DNA of 64,000 bases. It comes from Gemmatimonas aurantiaca (lineage in GTDB: Bacteria; Gemmatimonadota; Gemmatimonadetes; Gemmatimonadales; Gemmatimonadaceae). The translations under genes and the position numbers were made by a program. Where the stretch lies: contig NZ_JBBCJO010000005.1 in NCBI RefSeq assembly GCF_037190085.1, positions 310,001-374,000 of the forward strand. The letters are read 5' to 3'. The notes beneath the pieces are model-generated. The model was not told where the DNA came from. It did no database searches and worked only from the letters and a program-made list of their open reading frames with translations. Shown one piece after another: positions 1 through 8,279 of this stretch. The number at the start of each line of letters is the position of its first letter. Within the stretch, counting starts at the first letter, position 1.

Positions 1-465
1 TACATGGAGTCGCTGCGCGATCGTCCCCGTCCGGCGGACAATCCCCAGGTGAAGCTGGTGGGGCAGGTGAGCGCGGGGCGTGAGGGGTATGCGCAGCAGT
101 GCGCGCGCTGCCATGGAGCGAGTGGCGAAGGCGTGCCGGGGCTGGCGCCGGCCGTCTGGGGAGCCGAGAGCTATTCGGTGGGAGCGGGCATGGCGCGGCA
201 GTACACCCTGGCCACCTTCATGCGCCACAACATGCCGTACGACCGCGCCACGATCGTCACCGACCAGCAGGCCGCCGATATCGCAGCCTACATGCTCACG
301 CAGCCCCGGCAGGACCATCCCGGCAAGGAACGGGACTGGCCCAACGGCGACCCGCCAGCCGACGTTGCCTATGTAACGGACTCGGCGAAGACCGCCGGCA
401 AGCCCATGCCAGCGGCGCGGCCGCTCCTGCCGCGCCGTGTGTCCCCCGATTCACTCGGCCGATGA
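1..465 (+). CDS. TsdA-like c-type cytochrome, C-terminal part (5' end outside window)
   Basis: The reading frame is open at the left edge, so only the C-terminal ~155 residues are present. A haem c site CARCH sits about 33 residues after the first in-window Met, and a downstream NMPY methionine is a likely distal ligand. The segment from GAGMARQYTLATFMRHNMPY to the IAAYM and QPRQDHP motifs resembles the second cytochrome domain of thiosulfate dehydrogenase TsdA and related dihaem SoxAX/TsdA-type cytochromes, which act in the periplasm. The first haem domain and signal peptide would lie upstream. The stop codon overlaps the ATG of the DsrE-like gene, so the two are probably co-translated. A general dihaem cytochrome c remains possible. 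Confidence 0.7.
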   Translation, partial: YMESLRDRPRPADNPQVKLVGQVSAGREGYAQQCARCHGASGEGVPGLAPAVWGAESYSVGAGMARQYTLATFMRHNMPYDRATIVTDQQAADIAAYMLTQPRQDHPGKERDWPNGDPPADVAYVTDSAKTAGKPMPAARPLLPRRVSPDSLGR

Positions 466-1133
466 ACACCTCGCTCACTGCACACACCCCCGATCCACAG
501 TCGCCCGGCGACCGCCGGCGCTTCCTCACGCGCCTGGCAGCGCTGGGCGCGACCTTTGGACTCGTCTCTCCGCGCGCCGCGGCCGCTTCGGCGGCCTCGG
601 CCGTTGACGCCATGTCGCCGGGGGTCGCCGACGATCCGTGGATGTCCCGACTCTCGGGAAAGCATCGGGTGGTCTTTCATTCCCACATGCCCACCGACGC
701 CCTGGCCATCCGCTGGGCGCTGACCTTCCTCGACACCCAGAAGAACACCTACGGGCTCACCGACCGTGACTGCGGCGTCGTGGTGGGACTCAACGGCCGG
801 TCCATCGGCTGGCTGTTCAACGATGCGTTGTGGGCCAAGTACCCCACCATCGGCGAGGTCATGGGGACGCCGGCGTCCAGAAATCCGCAGACGGCGCTGG
901 TGGCGTCGCTGATCCCGCGCGGCGTGATCATTCTGGCGTGCAACAATTCGCTCCGGGCCTCCGGTTCACGATTCCTGCCCGACCCGCAGCGCCGGGATGC
1001 CGCGGCCAGTGCGGCGTTCTACGAGGAGGCCCGGGCCAATCTGCTGCCCGGTGTGGAGACGGTGCCGGCCATGATCGTCACCCTGCAGCAGGCGCAGGAT
1101 CGGGGCTGCCGGTATATCTACGCGGGCGGCTGA
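462..1133 (+). CDS. Tat-exported DsrE/DsrF-like protein
   Basis: A 223-residue protein that starts at the ATG overlapping the previous stop (ATGA). The N-terminus carries a twin-arginine motif (DRRRFL, residues 17-22) followed by a hydrophobic, alanine-rich stretch to about residue 48, so export by the Tat system is likely. The mature part looks like the DsrE/DsrF sulfur-relay fold: a first beta strand HRVVFHS, a central strand GVIILACNNSL with one cysteine, and the C-terminal segment LLPGVETVPAMIVTLQQAQDRG. Periplasmic DsrE-like proteins often sit beside c-type cytochromes of sulfur-compound oxidation, as here. The actual substrate is not shown by the sequence. Confidence 0.65.
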   Translation: MNTSLTAHTPDPQSPGDRRRFLTRLAALGATFGLVSPRAAAASAASAVDAMSPGVADDPWMSRLSGKHRVVFHSHMPTDALAIRWALTFLDTQKNTYGLTDRDCGVVVGLNGRSIGWLFNDALWAKYPTIGEVMGTPASRNPQTALVASLIPRGVIILACNNSLRASGSRFLPDPQRRDAAASAAFYEEARANLLPGVETVPAMIVTLQQAQDRGCRYIYAGG

Positions 1134-1176
1134 CCGCCGCATGCCGGGGCGAGGAACCGCCGAGCCGAGTCCGTCT

Positions 1177-2502
1177 TCAGGGCAGATTCGAGATCAGCAA
1201 CGAGACACGTTCCCCGGGGAAACGGGCCTGCAGGCGCGCTTCGAGGCGCTTGGGGTCGGGAGCCGCCGTGCGTCGGGCCAGACGCATGCCCACTACCAGC
1301 GTCGGCTGCGGCACCGAATCGGTGGCCAGTTGCTGCTCTCCCTCTGCCACGGTGATTTCGGTCGCCTCCGGAAACTCCGCCTGAAGCTCCTTCAGTACTT
1401 CGCGCCGCCGCCCCATGGCATTGGTGAACACCGCCAGCGCCATTTGCGCCTCCTGCAGACGCCGCTGCTGGGCGTCGTTGGGCAGACCGGCTGCCAGGTC
1501 CTGCCGGAGTTCCTGCTTGAGCGTGGACAGGTCGATCTGACCGGCGCTCTTGTACCGGAATGCCAGTTGCGCCGTTCCGCGGGCCATATCGGTGAGGCGT
1601 CCCTGCAATTCCCGCTCGACGATGGAATCAAGGGGTTGACCGGCGAGCGTCAGCGTGAGGGTGCGGGCCCGTGCATCGACGGTGTTGGCCAACACAAGAA
1701 TGCGTGGATCAGCCACGGCTTCGGTCAGCAGCTTGCCGGCCGCTTCCCGGAAGAACTCCTGTCGCACCAGATCCCAAGCGAGGTAGGCACTGGGCAGCAG
1801 GGTGGCCACCACGGCCGCCCCGATGAGAAACCGAACCCGGCGGCGTACGGAATCGTGAACGGTCTGGCGTTGGGGCAGCCGCAATACCCGTACGATCAGC
1901 AACGTCGAAAACGCGATGAAGACGGCGTTGATGGAAAACAGGTACAATGCCCCCCCGAAGTACTCCAGCTTTCCTTGGGCCAGGCCATAACCAGCCGTGC
2001 ACATGGGAGGCATGAGGGCGGTCGCGATGGCCACCCCGGGCACCACATTGGAAGTCTCCCGCCGGGTGAGGGCGACGATGCCGGCCGCTCCACCGAAAAA
2101 GGCGATGAGCACGTCCCAAAGTGTGGGTGTCGTGCGCGCCAGCAGTTCTGACTGGGCCTGTGCCAGCGGGGTGAGCAGGAAGTAGACCGTGGCCGTCGAA
2201 AAGCTGATCAGGGCGAAGAGCCCGAGGGTGCGAAGCGCCCGCTTGATGAGCTCGAAATCGCTCACTCCGGCGCCGTACCCGATAGCGACGATCGGGCCCA
2301 TGAGGGGCGAAATGAGCATCGCGCCGATGATGACCGCCGTCGAATTGACGTTCAGGCCGATCGACGCGATGAAGATGGCGAAGATGAGCACCCACAGATT
2401 GGTGCCGGCGGACCGCACGCCGGCCTCCACCGCCTCGTGGATCGCTTCCGGATCCCGCTGGTCGCGCCGAAGGTCGAACGAGCGGAGCAGGGCGGGGATC
2501 AT
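1177..2502 (-). CDS. DUF389 family membrane protein
   Basis: A 441-residue protein of the DUF389 family (COG1808), a multi-pass inner-membrane family of unknown function. About six hydrophobic segments fill residues ~30-235. Family hallmarks are the GAMLISPLMGPI motif near residue 85 and the VPGVAIATALMPPMCTAGYGL segment near residue 185, both glycine/proline-rich and suggestive of re-entrant pore elements. The last ~200 residues are soluble and charged, ending in a domain of alternating strands and helices. It lies 6 bases downstream of dcd on the same strand, so the two probably share a transcript, though no functional link is obvious. It converges with the DsrE-like gene. Confidence 0.85.
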   Translation of the reverse strand: MIPALLRSFDLRRDQRDPEAIHEAVEAGVRSAGTNLWVLIFAIFIASIGLNVNSTAVIIGAMLISPLMGPIVAIGYGAGVSDFELIKRALRTLGLFALISFSTATVYFLLTPLAQAQSELLARTTPTLWDVLIAFFGGAAGIVALTRRETSNVVPGVAIATALMPPMCTAGYGLAQGKLEYFGGALYLFSINAVFIAFSTLLIVRVLRLPQRQTVHDSVRRRVRFLIGAAVVATLLPSAYLAWDLVRQEFFREAAGKLLTEAVADPRILVLANTVDARARTLTLTLAGQPLDSIVERELQGRLTDMARGTAQLAFRYKSAGQIDLSTLKQELRQDLAAGLPNDAQQRRLQEAQMALAVFTNAMGRRREVLKELQAEFPEATEITVAEGEQQLATDSVPQPTLVVGMRLARRTAAPDPKRLEARLQARFPGERVSLLISNLP

Positions 2503-2508
2503 GGGCTG

Positions 2509-3063
2509 TCAGATCCGGGGAAGCGTCACGCCATGCTGGCCCTGATACTTGCCCTTCTTGTCGCCGTAACTGACCTCGGGGGGCTCGTCGCCGGTGAAGA
2601 AGACGACCTGGGCAATGCCTTCGTTGGCGTAGATCTTGGCCGGCAGCGGCGTGGTATTGGAGATCTCGAGCGTCACGTAGCCCTCCCATTCCGGCTCGAA
2701 GGGCGTCACGTTCGTGATGATTCCACAGCGGGCATAGGTGCTCTTGCCCACGGTGATCGTCAGGACGTCGCGCGGGATGCGGAAGTATTCCACGCTGCGC
2801 GCCAGGGCAAACGAATTGGGCGGGACGATGCAGACATCGCCTTCGAACTCGACGAAGCTCTTCGGATCGAACGCTTTGGGATCGACGATGGAGTTCAGGA
2901 CATTGGTGAAGATCCGGAACTCGCGGGCCACCCGCATGTCGTAGCCGTAGGAGCTGACGCCATAGGAGATGACGCCCTGGCGGACCTGGCGGTCCTCGAA
3001 CGGTTCGATCATGCCGTGCTCGCGCGCCATGCGCGTGATCCAGCGGTCAGAGCAGAGCCCCAT
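2509..3063 (-). CDS. dcd: dCTP deaminase
   Basis: A 184-residue enzyme that deaminates dCTP to dUTP in the pathway to dTMP. The start chosen gives MGLCSDRWITRMAREHGMIEPF, matching the normal N-terminus; a longer in-frame extension upstream (to 3282) is repeat-rich intergenic sequence and is rejected. Trimeric dUTPase-fold motifs are clear: SSYGYDMRVA near residue 40, VGKSTYARCGI near residue 110 (nucleotide and trimer contacts), and TPFEPEWEGYVTLEISNTT near residue 125 containing the catalytic glutamate. The C-terminal KYQGQHGVTLP is the usual nucleotide-closing tail. It is divergent from nuoA and cotranscribed with the DUF389 gene. Confidence 0.95.
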   Translation of the reverse strand: MGLCSDRWITRMAREHGMIEPFEDRQVRQGVISYGVSSYGYDMRVAREFRIFTNVLNSIVDPKAFDPKSFVEFEGDVCIVPPNSFALARSVEYFRIPRDVLTITVGKSTYARCGIITNVTPFEPEWEGYVTLEISNTTPLPAKIYANEGIAQVVFFTGDEPPEVSYGDKKGKYQGQHGVTLPRI

Positions 3064-3093
3064 GTGGCGGTCGGGCGGAAGGTGGAGGGAGTC

Positions 3094-3135
3094 GAGACGC
3101 GGAACGCGGGACGCGAGATGCGGAACGCGGCATGC
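3094..3135. repeat. Tandem 21-bp repeat, two copies, dcd-nuoA intergenic region
   Basis: Two adjacent 21-bp units (3094-3114 and 3115-3135) share the core GCGGAACGCGG and match at 18 of 21 positions. They lie upstream of dcd, in the divergent dcd-nuoA control region. Such GC-rich simple repeats may simply be slippage products; no role is shown. Confidence 0.75.
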
Positions 3136-3136
3136 G

Positions 3137-3152
3137 GGAACCGGCCGGTTCC
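3137..3152. promoter_or_regulatory. 16-bp perfect palindrome, candidate operator
   Basis: GGAACCGGCCGGTTCC is a perfect 16-bp palindrome directly after the tandem repeat and ~75 bp upstream of the dcd start, ~137 bp upstream of nuoA. A symmetric site of this length in a divergent promoter region is a candidate for a dimeric repressor, but no regulator is identified. Confidence 0.4.
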
Positions 3153-3246
3153 GCGGGTAACATAATCGGAATCGACGACCCGGAAAGGACCATGGTGCAT
3201 ACCGTTGAGAGATTCCGGTCCTCTGGGTAGCTTGCGACACTCTCTT

Positions 3247-3262
3247 TGTGAATTCTTTCACG
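3247..3262 (+). promoter_or_regulatory. CRP/FNR-family-like binding site upstream of nuoA
   Basis: TGTGA-N6-TCACG matches 9 of the 10 defined positions of the CRP half-sites (TGTGA-N6-TCACA). It ends 26 bases before the nuoA ATG. A site this close to the start would more likely repress than activate, unless nuoA is initiated further upstream. Prediction from sequence only. Confidence 0.35.
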
Positions 3263-3288
3263 AAGTACCCTGGAAGTTCCACGACGCG

Positions 3289-3693
3289 ATGCTACGCAAC
3301 TTTCTCCCGGTCCTGCTGCTCCTCGGTTTTGTCGTCCTGAACGCAGTGCTGATCCTCGGCATCGCGCACATGACGGTGAAGCCGCAGCCCACGCCGGTGA
3401 AGTCGATTCCGTACGAGTCCGGCATCACGCCGCTGGGCGACGCGCGGGAGCGCTTCTCGGTCAAGTTCTATCTCGTGGCCATGCTCTTCATCGTCTTCGA
3501 CATCGAGACGGTGTTCATGATTCCGTGGGGGGTGTATTACCGACAGCTCTCCTGCGCCGTGCCGATGATGGATGGCGTCTGCCCCGCGGGACAGTTGTCG
3601 TTTTTCGGGCTGGGTGAGATGCTCGTCTTCGCGGCGATTCTCGTCGTGGGCTTCGTCTATGTCTGGAAGAAGGGAGCGTTGACGTGGGACTGA
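3289..3693 (+). CDS. nuoA: NADH-quinone oxidoreductase subunit A
   Basis: A 134-residue, three-helix membrane subunit of complex I, first gene of the nuo operon. The start gives MLRNFLPVLLLL, the first transmembrane helix; in-frame codons upstream to 3205 would add a non-hydrophobic leader and are not favoured. Family signatures are YESGITPLGDARERFSVKFY on the loop after helix 1 and FDIETVFMIPW in helix 2. A short insert with two cysteines (residues ~85-98) between helices 2 and 3 is not part of the usual core. The stop overlaps the nuoB GTG start by 10 bases. Confidence 0.93.
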   Translation: MLRNFLPVLLLLGFVVLNAVLILGIAHMTVKPQPTPVKSIPYESGITPLGDARERFSVKFYLVAMLFIVFDIETVFMIPWGVYYRQLSCAVPMMDGVCPAGQLSFFGLGEMLVFAAILVVGFVYVWKKGALTWD

Positions 3694-4322
3694 TTCCGTC
3701 GACGGAAGGGCGCGCGTCGTCGATGATCACGGCGGTCGATGCCGGTGGGCATGACGGCTGGATCACCACGCGCCTCGACATGCTCGTGAACTGGGGGCGT
3801 GCCGGCTCGCTGTGGCCGATGCCCTTCGGCACCGCGTGCTGCGCCATCGAGTTCATGGCCACCGCGGCGAGCCGCTTCGATCTGTCGCGTTTCGGCATGG
3901 AACGGTTGAGCTATTCGCCGCGCCAGGCCGACGTGCTGTTGTGCGCGGGCCGCGTGCCGCTCAAGCTGGCGCCGGTGCTGCGCCGCATCTATCAGCAGAT
4001 GCCGCAACCCAAGTGGGTCATTTCCATGGGCGCCTGCGCGTCCACGGGCGGCATGTTCGACAATTACGCGGTCGTGCAGGGGATCGACACCATCATCCCC
4101 GTGGACGTGTACGTGCCCGGCTGCCCGCCGCGCCCGGAAGCGTTGATGCACGCCATCATCATGCTCCAGAAGAAGGTCATGCGGGAGCGTCTCAAGGACA
4201 GCACGCGACACGTGGAGATCGAACCGGATCCCACGAGTCAGCTGTACATCCCTCCGTCGCGCATCGACGAACTGTCGGAGCCGTTCGGCAACTCGGTCAA
4301 TCAAACTCGCTCCGCGCCGTGA
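3684..4322 (+). CDS. nuoB: NADH-quinone oxidoreductase subunit B
   Basis: A 212-residue peripheral-arm subunit that holds the terminal [4Fe-4S] cluster N2, which reduces menaquinone. Likely cluster ligands are Cys52 and Cys53 (TACCAIE), Cys118 (MGACAS) and Cys147 (VPGCPPRPE), all present. Translation probably starts at the GTG that overlaps the end of nuoA; an ATG 13 codons later is an alternative. The C-terminus extends ~30 residues past the core fold. The stop overlaps the nuoC start (GTGA). Confidence 0.95.
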   Translation: MGLIPSTEGRASSMITAVDAGGHDGWITTRLDMLVNWGRAGSLWPMPFGTACCAIEFMATAASRFDLSRFGMERLSYSPRQADVLLCAGRVPLKLAPVLRRIYQQMPQPKWVISMGACASTGGMFDNYAVVQGIDTIIPVDVYVPGCPPRPEALMHAIIMLQKKVMRERLKDSTRHVEIEPDPTSQLYIPPSRIDELSEPFGNSVNQTRSAP

Positions 4323-5092
4323 CCGCGCCGGTTGCAGCGTCCGGCGCTCCGGGTGGAGCGCCCGAAACGGCGGCACCCGTGGAGTCGGTGCCGGTGGTCC
4401 ACGCCTCCGTGGCCGCCGACACGAACGGCGCGCCGATCACGCCGGTGAACATTCCGCGCACGGGTGCGCCCGCCAATCCGTCGGCGGCGGCGCTCGTGGC
4501 GCGTTTTGGCGCCGACATCGTGCGCACCGAGGTGATCTGGGGCGAGACCATCGTGTATGTCACGAAGGCCCGCCTGCACGACATCGTGCGCTGGCTGCAC
4601 GACGAGCCCACCGAGCGGTACGACTATCTCGTGGACGTGACGGCCGTGGAATACCGCGATGCCGATCGCCCCATCGAGGTGGTGTGGCATCTGCGCGCAC
4701 TGCAGCATCGCCGGTTCCTGCGCCTCAAGGTCGAACTGCCCAAGCGGGGTCCGCTCGAGATCGCCAGCGTGTACGACATCTACAGCGGCGCCGACTGGCT
4801 CGAGCGCGAATGTTACGACATGTTCGGGATCACTTTCACGGGGCATCCCGATCTGCGCCGGCTGCTGCTGTGGGAGAACTATCGCGAAGGGTATCCGCTG
4901 CGGAAGGATTTCCCGCTGCGCGGCCGCTTCTCGCGCTCCGAGCAGTTGGCGCAGGTGCTCTCCGCCGATCCGGAAGCCCGCTACTCCATGGAGGAGTTGT
5001 CGATCGCCGAGGCGTTCGATTCCCTCCCGGAAGACATGAAGCGGCGCCTCGCCGATCGCGCGGCGCACGGTGACCTGAAGGAGGGCGAATGA
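4319..5092 (+). CDS. nuoC: NADH-quinone oxidoreductase subunit C
   Basis: A 257-residue peripheral-arm subunit. The GTG start overlapping the nuoB stop is chosen; the first ~60 residues are Ala/Pro-rich and unlike the core fold, so a start further in cannot be excluded. The 30-kDa subunit signature ERECYDMFGITFTGHPDLRR lies near residue 165, followed by LLLWENYREGYPLRKDFP. NuoC is separate from NuoD here, unlike the fused NuoCD of Escherichia coli. It overlaps nuoD by 4 bases (ATGA). Confidence 0.93.
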   Translation: MTAPVAASGAPGGAPETAAPVESVPVVHASVAADTNGAPITPVNIPRTGAPANPSAAALVARFGADIVRTEVIWGETIVYVTKARLHDIVRWLHDEPTERYDYLVDVTAVEYRDADRPIEVVWHLRALQHRRFLRLKVELPKRGPLEIASVYDIYSGADWLERECYDMFGITFTGHPDLRRLLLWENYREGYPLRKDFPLRGRFSRSEQLAQVLSADPEARYSMEELSIAEAFDSLPEDMKRRLADRAAHGDLKEGE

Positions 5093-6396
5093 GCGCCCGT
5101 CGCACCATCGAAGTGGCGTTGGGCACGAGCGGTCTCGACGCGAAGGGGCAGCCCATCCGGGCACCGCTCGTCGCGCAGAATGGTCGCGCCGTGGCCGTGG
5201 AATCGCCGCAGACGCCGGAGCCCGATCTGGCGTCGGATCACATGCTCATCAACATCGGACCGCAGCATCCGGCCACGCACGGTGTGTTGCGGCTGGTGCT
5301 CGAACTCGATGGCGAAACCGTCGTGCGCTGCATTCCGCACATCGGTTATCTGCATTGCGGATTCGAGAAGATCGGCGAGTACCGGCAGTACAATCAGATC
5401 ATCCCGTGGACCGACCGCGAGGACTATCTCAACTCGCCCGGCAACAACGTCGCGTTCGTGCTCGGCGCGGAGCGGCTCTTCGGCGTGGGGATGACCGAGC
5501 GGTGCAAGGTGCTGCGCGTGATCCTGATGGAACTCTCGCGCATCATCTCGCACAACGTGTGGCTGGGCACCACGTCGGTGGACATCGGCGCGTTCACGCC
5601 GTTCCTGTGGATGTTCCAGGAACGCGAGAACGTGTACAACCTGCTCGAAGGCTGGGTGGGCGCGCGTCTGACCACCACCGCTACGCGCGTGGGCGGTCTG
5701 GCCGCCGACATTCCCGATGGCTGGCTGGATGGACTCAAGGCGTTCCTCAAGGGCTTCTCGAAGACGCTCGAGGAATCGGTGCGTATGCTCGAGACCAACG
5801 CCATCTGGGCGGGACGCACGGTGGGCCTCGGCGCCATCAGCGCGCACGATGCCGTCAACGCCGGCCTGTCCGGTCCGATGCTGCGTGCATCGGGCGTGGC
5901 GTACGACGTGCGCAAGGATTTCCCGTACCTCGATTACGAGACGTACGACTTCGAAGTGCCCGTGGGCACCACGGGCGACGTGTACGATCGTTTCCTCGTG
6001 CGCGTGGAGGAGATGCGGCAGAGTGTGCGCATCATCGAGCAGGCCATTCAGCGGCTGCCCGACGGACCGATCAACATCGACGATCCGCGGCTCATCCTGC
6101 CGCCCAAGCACAAGGCCACGAGCGAGATGGAATCGATGATCCATCACTTCAAGCTCGTGATGGAAGGCCCGCGTCCGCCGGCCGGTGAGTGCTACGTGGC
6201 GGTGGAGAGCCCGAAGGGTGAAAAAGGCTATTACTTCGTGAGCGACGGGACCGCAAAACCGGTGCGCTGGCGCATCCGTCCGCCGTCGTTCGTGAACCTG
6301 TCCGCGATTCCGAAGATGGTCGAAGGCCATCTGCTCTCGGACGTGATCGCGATCAACGCCAGCATCGACATCGTGATGGGAGAGATCGACCGGTGA
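5089..6396 (+). CDS. nuoD: NADH-quinone oxidoreductase subunit D
   Basis: A 435-residue, 49-kDa-type subunit that forms the quinone-binding cavity with NuoB and NuoH. The first ~45 residues are a non-conserved leader; the core begins at INIGPQHPATHGVLRL, which contains the His-rich loop at the quinone head-group site. HIGYLHCGFEKIGEYRQYNQ and the C-terminal VMGEIDR are also typical. ATG start overlaps the nuoC stop; the stop overlaps the GTG of nuoE. Confidence 0.95.
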   Translation: MSARRTIEVALGTSGLDAKGQPIRAPLVAQNGRAVAVESPQTPEPDLASDHMLINIGPQHPATHGVLRLVLELDGETVVRCIPHIGYLHCGFEKIGEYRQYNQIIPWTDREDYLNSPGNNVAFVLGAERLFGVGMTERCKVLRVILMELSRIISHNVWLGTTSVDIGAFTPFLWMFQERENVYNLLEGWVGARLTTTATRVGGLAADIPDGWLDGLKAFLKGFSKTLEESVRMLETNAIWAGRTVGLGAISAHDAVNAGLSGPMLRASGVAYDVRKDFPYLDYETYDFEVPVGTTGDVYDRFLVRVEEMRQSVRIIEQAIQRLPDGPINIDDPRLILPPKHKATSEMESMIHHFKLVMEGPRPPAGECYVAVESPKGEKGYYFVSDGTAKPVRWRIRPPSFVNLSAIPKMVEGHLLSDVIAINASIDIVMGEIDR

Positions 6397-6944
6397 GTCA
6401 CGGCCCGTCTGCCAGCGGCGGCGCCCTCGTCGCCGCGCCACCGCACGGCCATCATCATGACGAGCCGCACGAGCCGGTGTTTGTCGGCGAGAGGCGCGCG
6501 GAACTCGACAGGATCCTGGCGCGCTATCCCAGCAAACAGGCCGCGCTGCTGCCGGCTCTGTGGATGCTGCAGGACGCCCGTGGCTGGGTGAGTGAAGCCG
6601 GCATCGAGGAAGTCGCGGCCGCGCTGGAGATCACGCCCGCCTACGTGAAGGGTGTGGTCACGTTCTACACCATGTATCACCAGCATCCGGTCGGGAAATA
6701 CTTCATCCAGGTGTGCACCACGACGCCCTGCAACGTGTGCGGCGCCGAGGATGTGGTGAAGGCGTTCCTCGAACACACGGGGTGTGAGGACCTCGGGCTC
6801 ACCAGCCCCGACGGCAAGTACACGGTCATCGAGGTGGAATGCCTCGGGGCCTGCGGTTTTGCCACGCCGGTGCAGATCAACAACGACTACGTCGAATCCG
6901 TGACGCCCGAGTCGGTGCCGCGTATTCTGTCGGAGCTGAAGTAA
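6393..6944 (+). CDS. nuoE: NADH-quinone oxidoreductase subunit E
   Basis: A 183-residue thioredoxin-fold subunit with the [2Fe-2S] cluster N1a. Ligands are Cys108, Cys113, Cys150 and Cys154 (CTTTPC and CLGAC). The N-terminus has a short His-rich segment (PHGHHHDEPHEP, residues ~17-28) that is not conserved. It starts with GTG overlapping the nuoD stop; the TAA stop overlaps the ATG of nuoF. NuoE pairs with NuoF and NuoG in the NADH-oxidising module. Confidence 0.93.
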   Translation: MSHGPSASGGALVAAPPHGHHHDEPHEPVFVGERRAELDRILARYPSKQAALLPALWMLQDARGWVSEAGIEEVAAALEITPAYVKGVVTFYTMYHQHPVGKYFIQVCTTTPCNVCGAEDVVKAFLEHTGCEDLGLTSPDGKYTVIEVECLGACGFATPVQINNDYVESVTPESVPRILSELK

Positions 6945-8272
6945 TGGGCTATCCGCATCCGTCGCACCCGCGCGAAACGCCGGTGCTGTCGAAGTATTTC
7001 GGCGATCCCGAGGCGCGCACGCTGGCCGGCTGGCGCGCGCGTGGTGGTTATGAAGCGCTCGAAAAGGCGCTCGCCACCGACCCCGTGGAGATCCAGAATC
7101 TGGTGAAGGATTCCGGCCTGCGCGGTCGCGGCGGCGCCGGCTTCCCGACGGGCATGAAGTGGTCGTTCATGAAGCCCGACGGCAAGCCGCACTACCTCTG
7201 CTGCAACGGCGACGAATCCGAACCGGGCACGTTCAAGGATCGGGAGATCATGCGCTGGACGCCGCACGGTCTCGTGGAAGGGGTCGCGCTTGGCGCGCAT
7301 GCCATCTACGCCGAAACCGCGTACATCTATATCCGCGGCGAGTTCACCGAGCCGTATGCGCGGGTCTCCAGAGCCATCGAAGAAGCGTACGCCGCCGGCA
7401 TCCTTGGTGCGAACGCGATGGGCACGGGCAAGCGCATCGACGTGCACGTGCACCGCGGGGCGGGTGCGTACATCTGCGGCGAAGAAACCGCGCTCATGAA
7501 TTCGCTGGAAGGGCGCCGTGGCAACCCGCGCATCAAGCCGCCGTTCCCGGCGGTGGCGGGTCTTTTCGGCAAGCCCACCACGATCAACAACGTGGAAACG
7601 CTCACCGCCGTGCCGTACATCGTGAAGAACGGCGCGGAGTGGTACAAGCAGTTCGGTCGTCCCGACAATCCGAAGAGCATCGGCACCAAGCTCTTCTCGG
7701 TGTGCGGCAACATCACACGTCCGGGCAACTACGAGGTCGCGCTGGGATTCCCGTTCAAGGAGTTCCTGTACGATCTCTGCGGTGGACCGCTGCCCGGTCG
7801 TGAGATCAAGGCGGTGATTCCCGGCGGTTCATCGGTACCCATCCTCACGCGTGAGGAAGCCGAAGGCGCGCTGATGGATTACGAAGGCATGGTCGCCGCC
7901 GGCACGATGCTGGGTTCGGGCGGTGTGATCGTGTTCGACGACCGGCAGGACATGGTGCGACAGATCGCGCGGCTCACGCGCTTCTACGCCCACGAGAGCT
8001 GCGCGCAGTGTTCGCAGTGCCGCGAAGGCACGGCGTGGACCACGCGCATCATGGAACGCATCCGCGACGGGCAGGGCACGGCCGAGGATCTCGACACGCT
8101 CCTGTCCATCGCCGACAACATGAGCGGCAAGACGATCTGCGTGCTCAGCGACTCGTGCGCCACGCCGGTCGTTTCGGGGTTGAAGAAGTTCCGTCACGAG
8201 TTCGAGGCGAAGATCGCCGCGAATCGTTCGAAGGTCACCGTGCCGGGGGCGCCGCGCGCCTCCGCGGCGTGA
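6944..8272 (+). CDS. nuoF: NADH-quinone oxidoreductase subunit F
   Basis: A 442-residue, 51-kDa-type subunit with the NADH site, FMN and [4Fe-4S] cluster N3. The glycine-rich FMN/NADH loop GLRGRGGAGFPTGMKW is near residue 65, and GAGAYICGEETALMNSLEG near residue 175. Cluster ligands are Cys353, Cys356, Cys359 (SCAQCSQCREG) and Cys399. Starts at the ATG overlapping the nuoE TAA. A 7-base gap separates it from nuoG. Confidence 0.96.
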   Translation: MGYPHPSHPRETPVLSKYFGDPEARTLAGWRARGGYEALEKALATDPVEIQNLVKDSGLRGRGGAGFPTGMKWSFMKPDGKPHYLCCNGDESEPGTFKDREIMRWTPHGLVEGVALGAHAIYAETAYIYIRGEFTEPYARVSRAIEEAYAAGILGANAMGTGKRIDVHVHRGAGAYICGEETALMNSLEGRRGNPRIKPPFPAVAGLFGKPTTINNVETLTAVPYIVKNGAEWYKQFGRPDNPKSIGTKLFSVCGNITRPGNYEVALGFPFKEFLYDLCGGPLPGREIKAVIPGGSSVPILTREEAEGALMDYEGMVAAGTMLGSGGVIVFDDRQDMVRQIARLTRFYAHESCAQCSQCREGTAWTTRIMERIRDGQGTAEDLDTLLSIADNMSGKTICVLSDSCATPVVSGLKKFRHEFEAKIAANRSKVTVPGAPRASAA

Positions 8273-8279
8273 GGACACG

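Noticed and set aside
1141..2151. Forward ORF over the DUF389 gene
   Set aside because: It is the antisense shadow of a clearly recognisable membrane protein.
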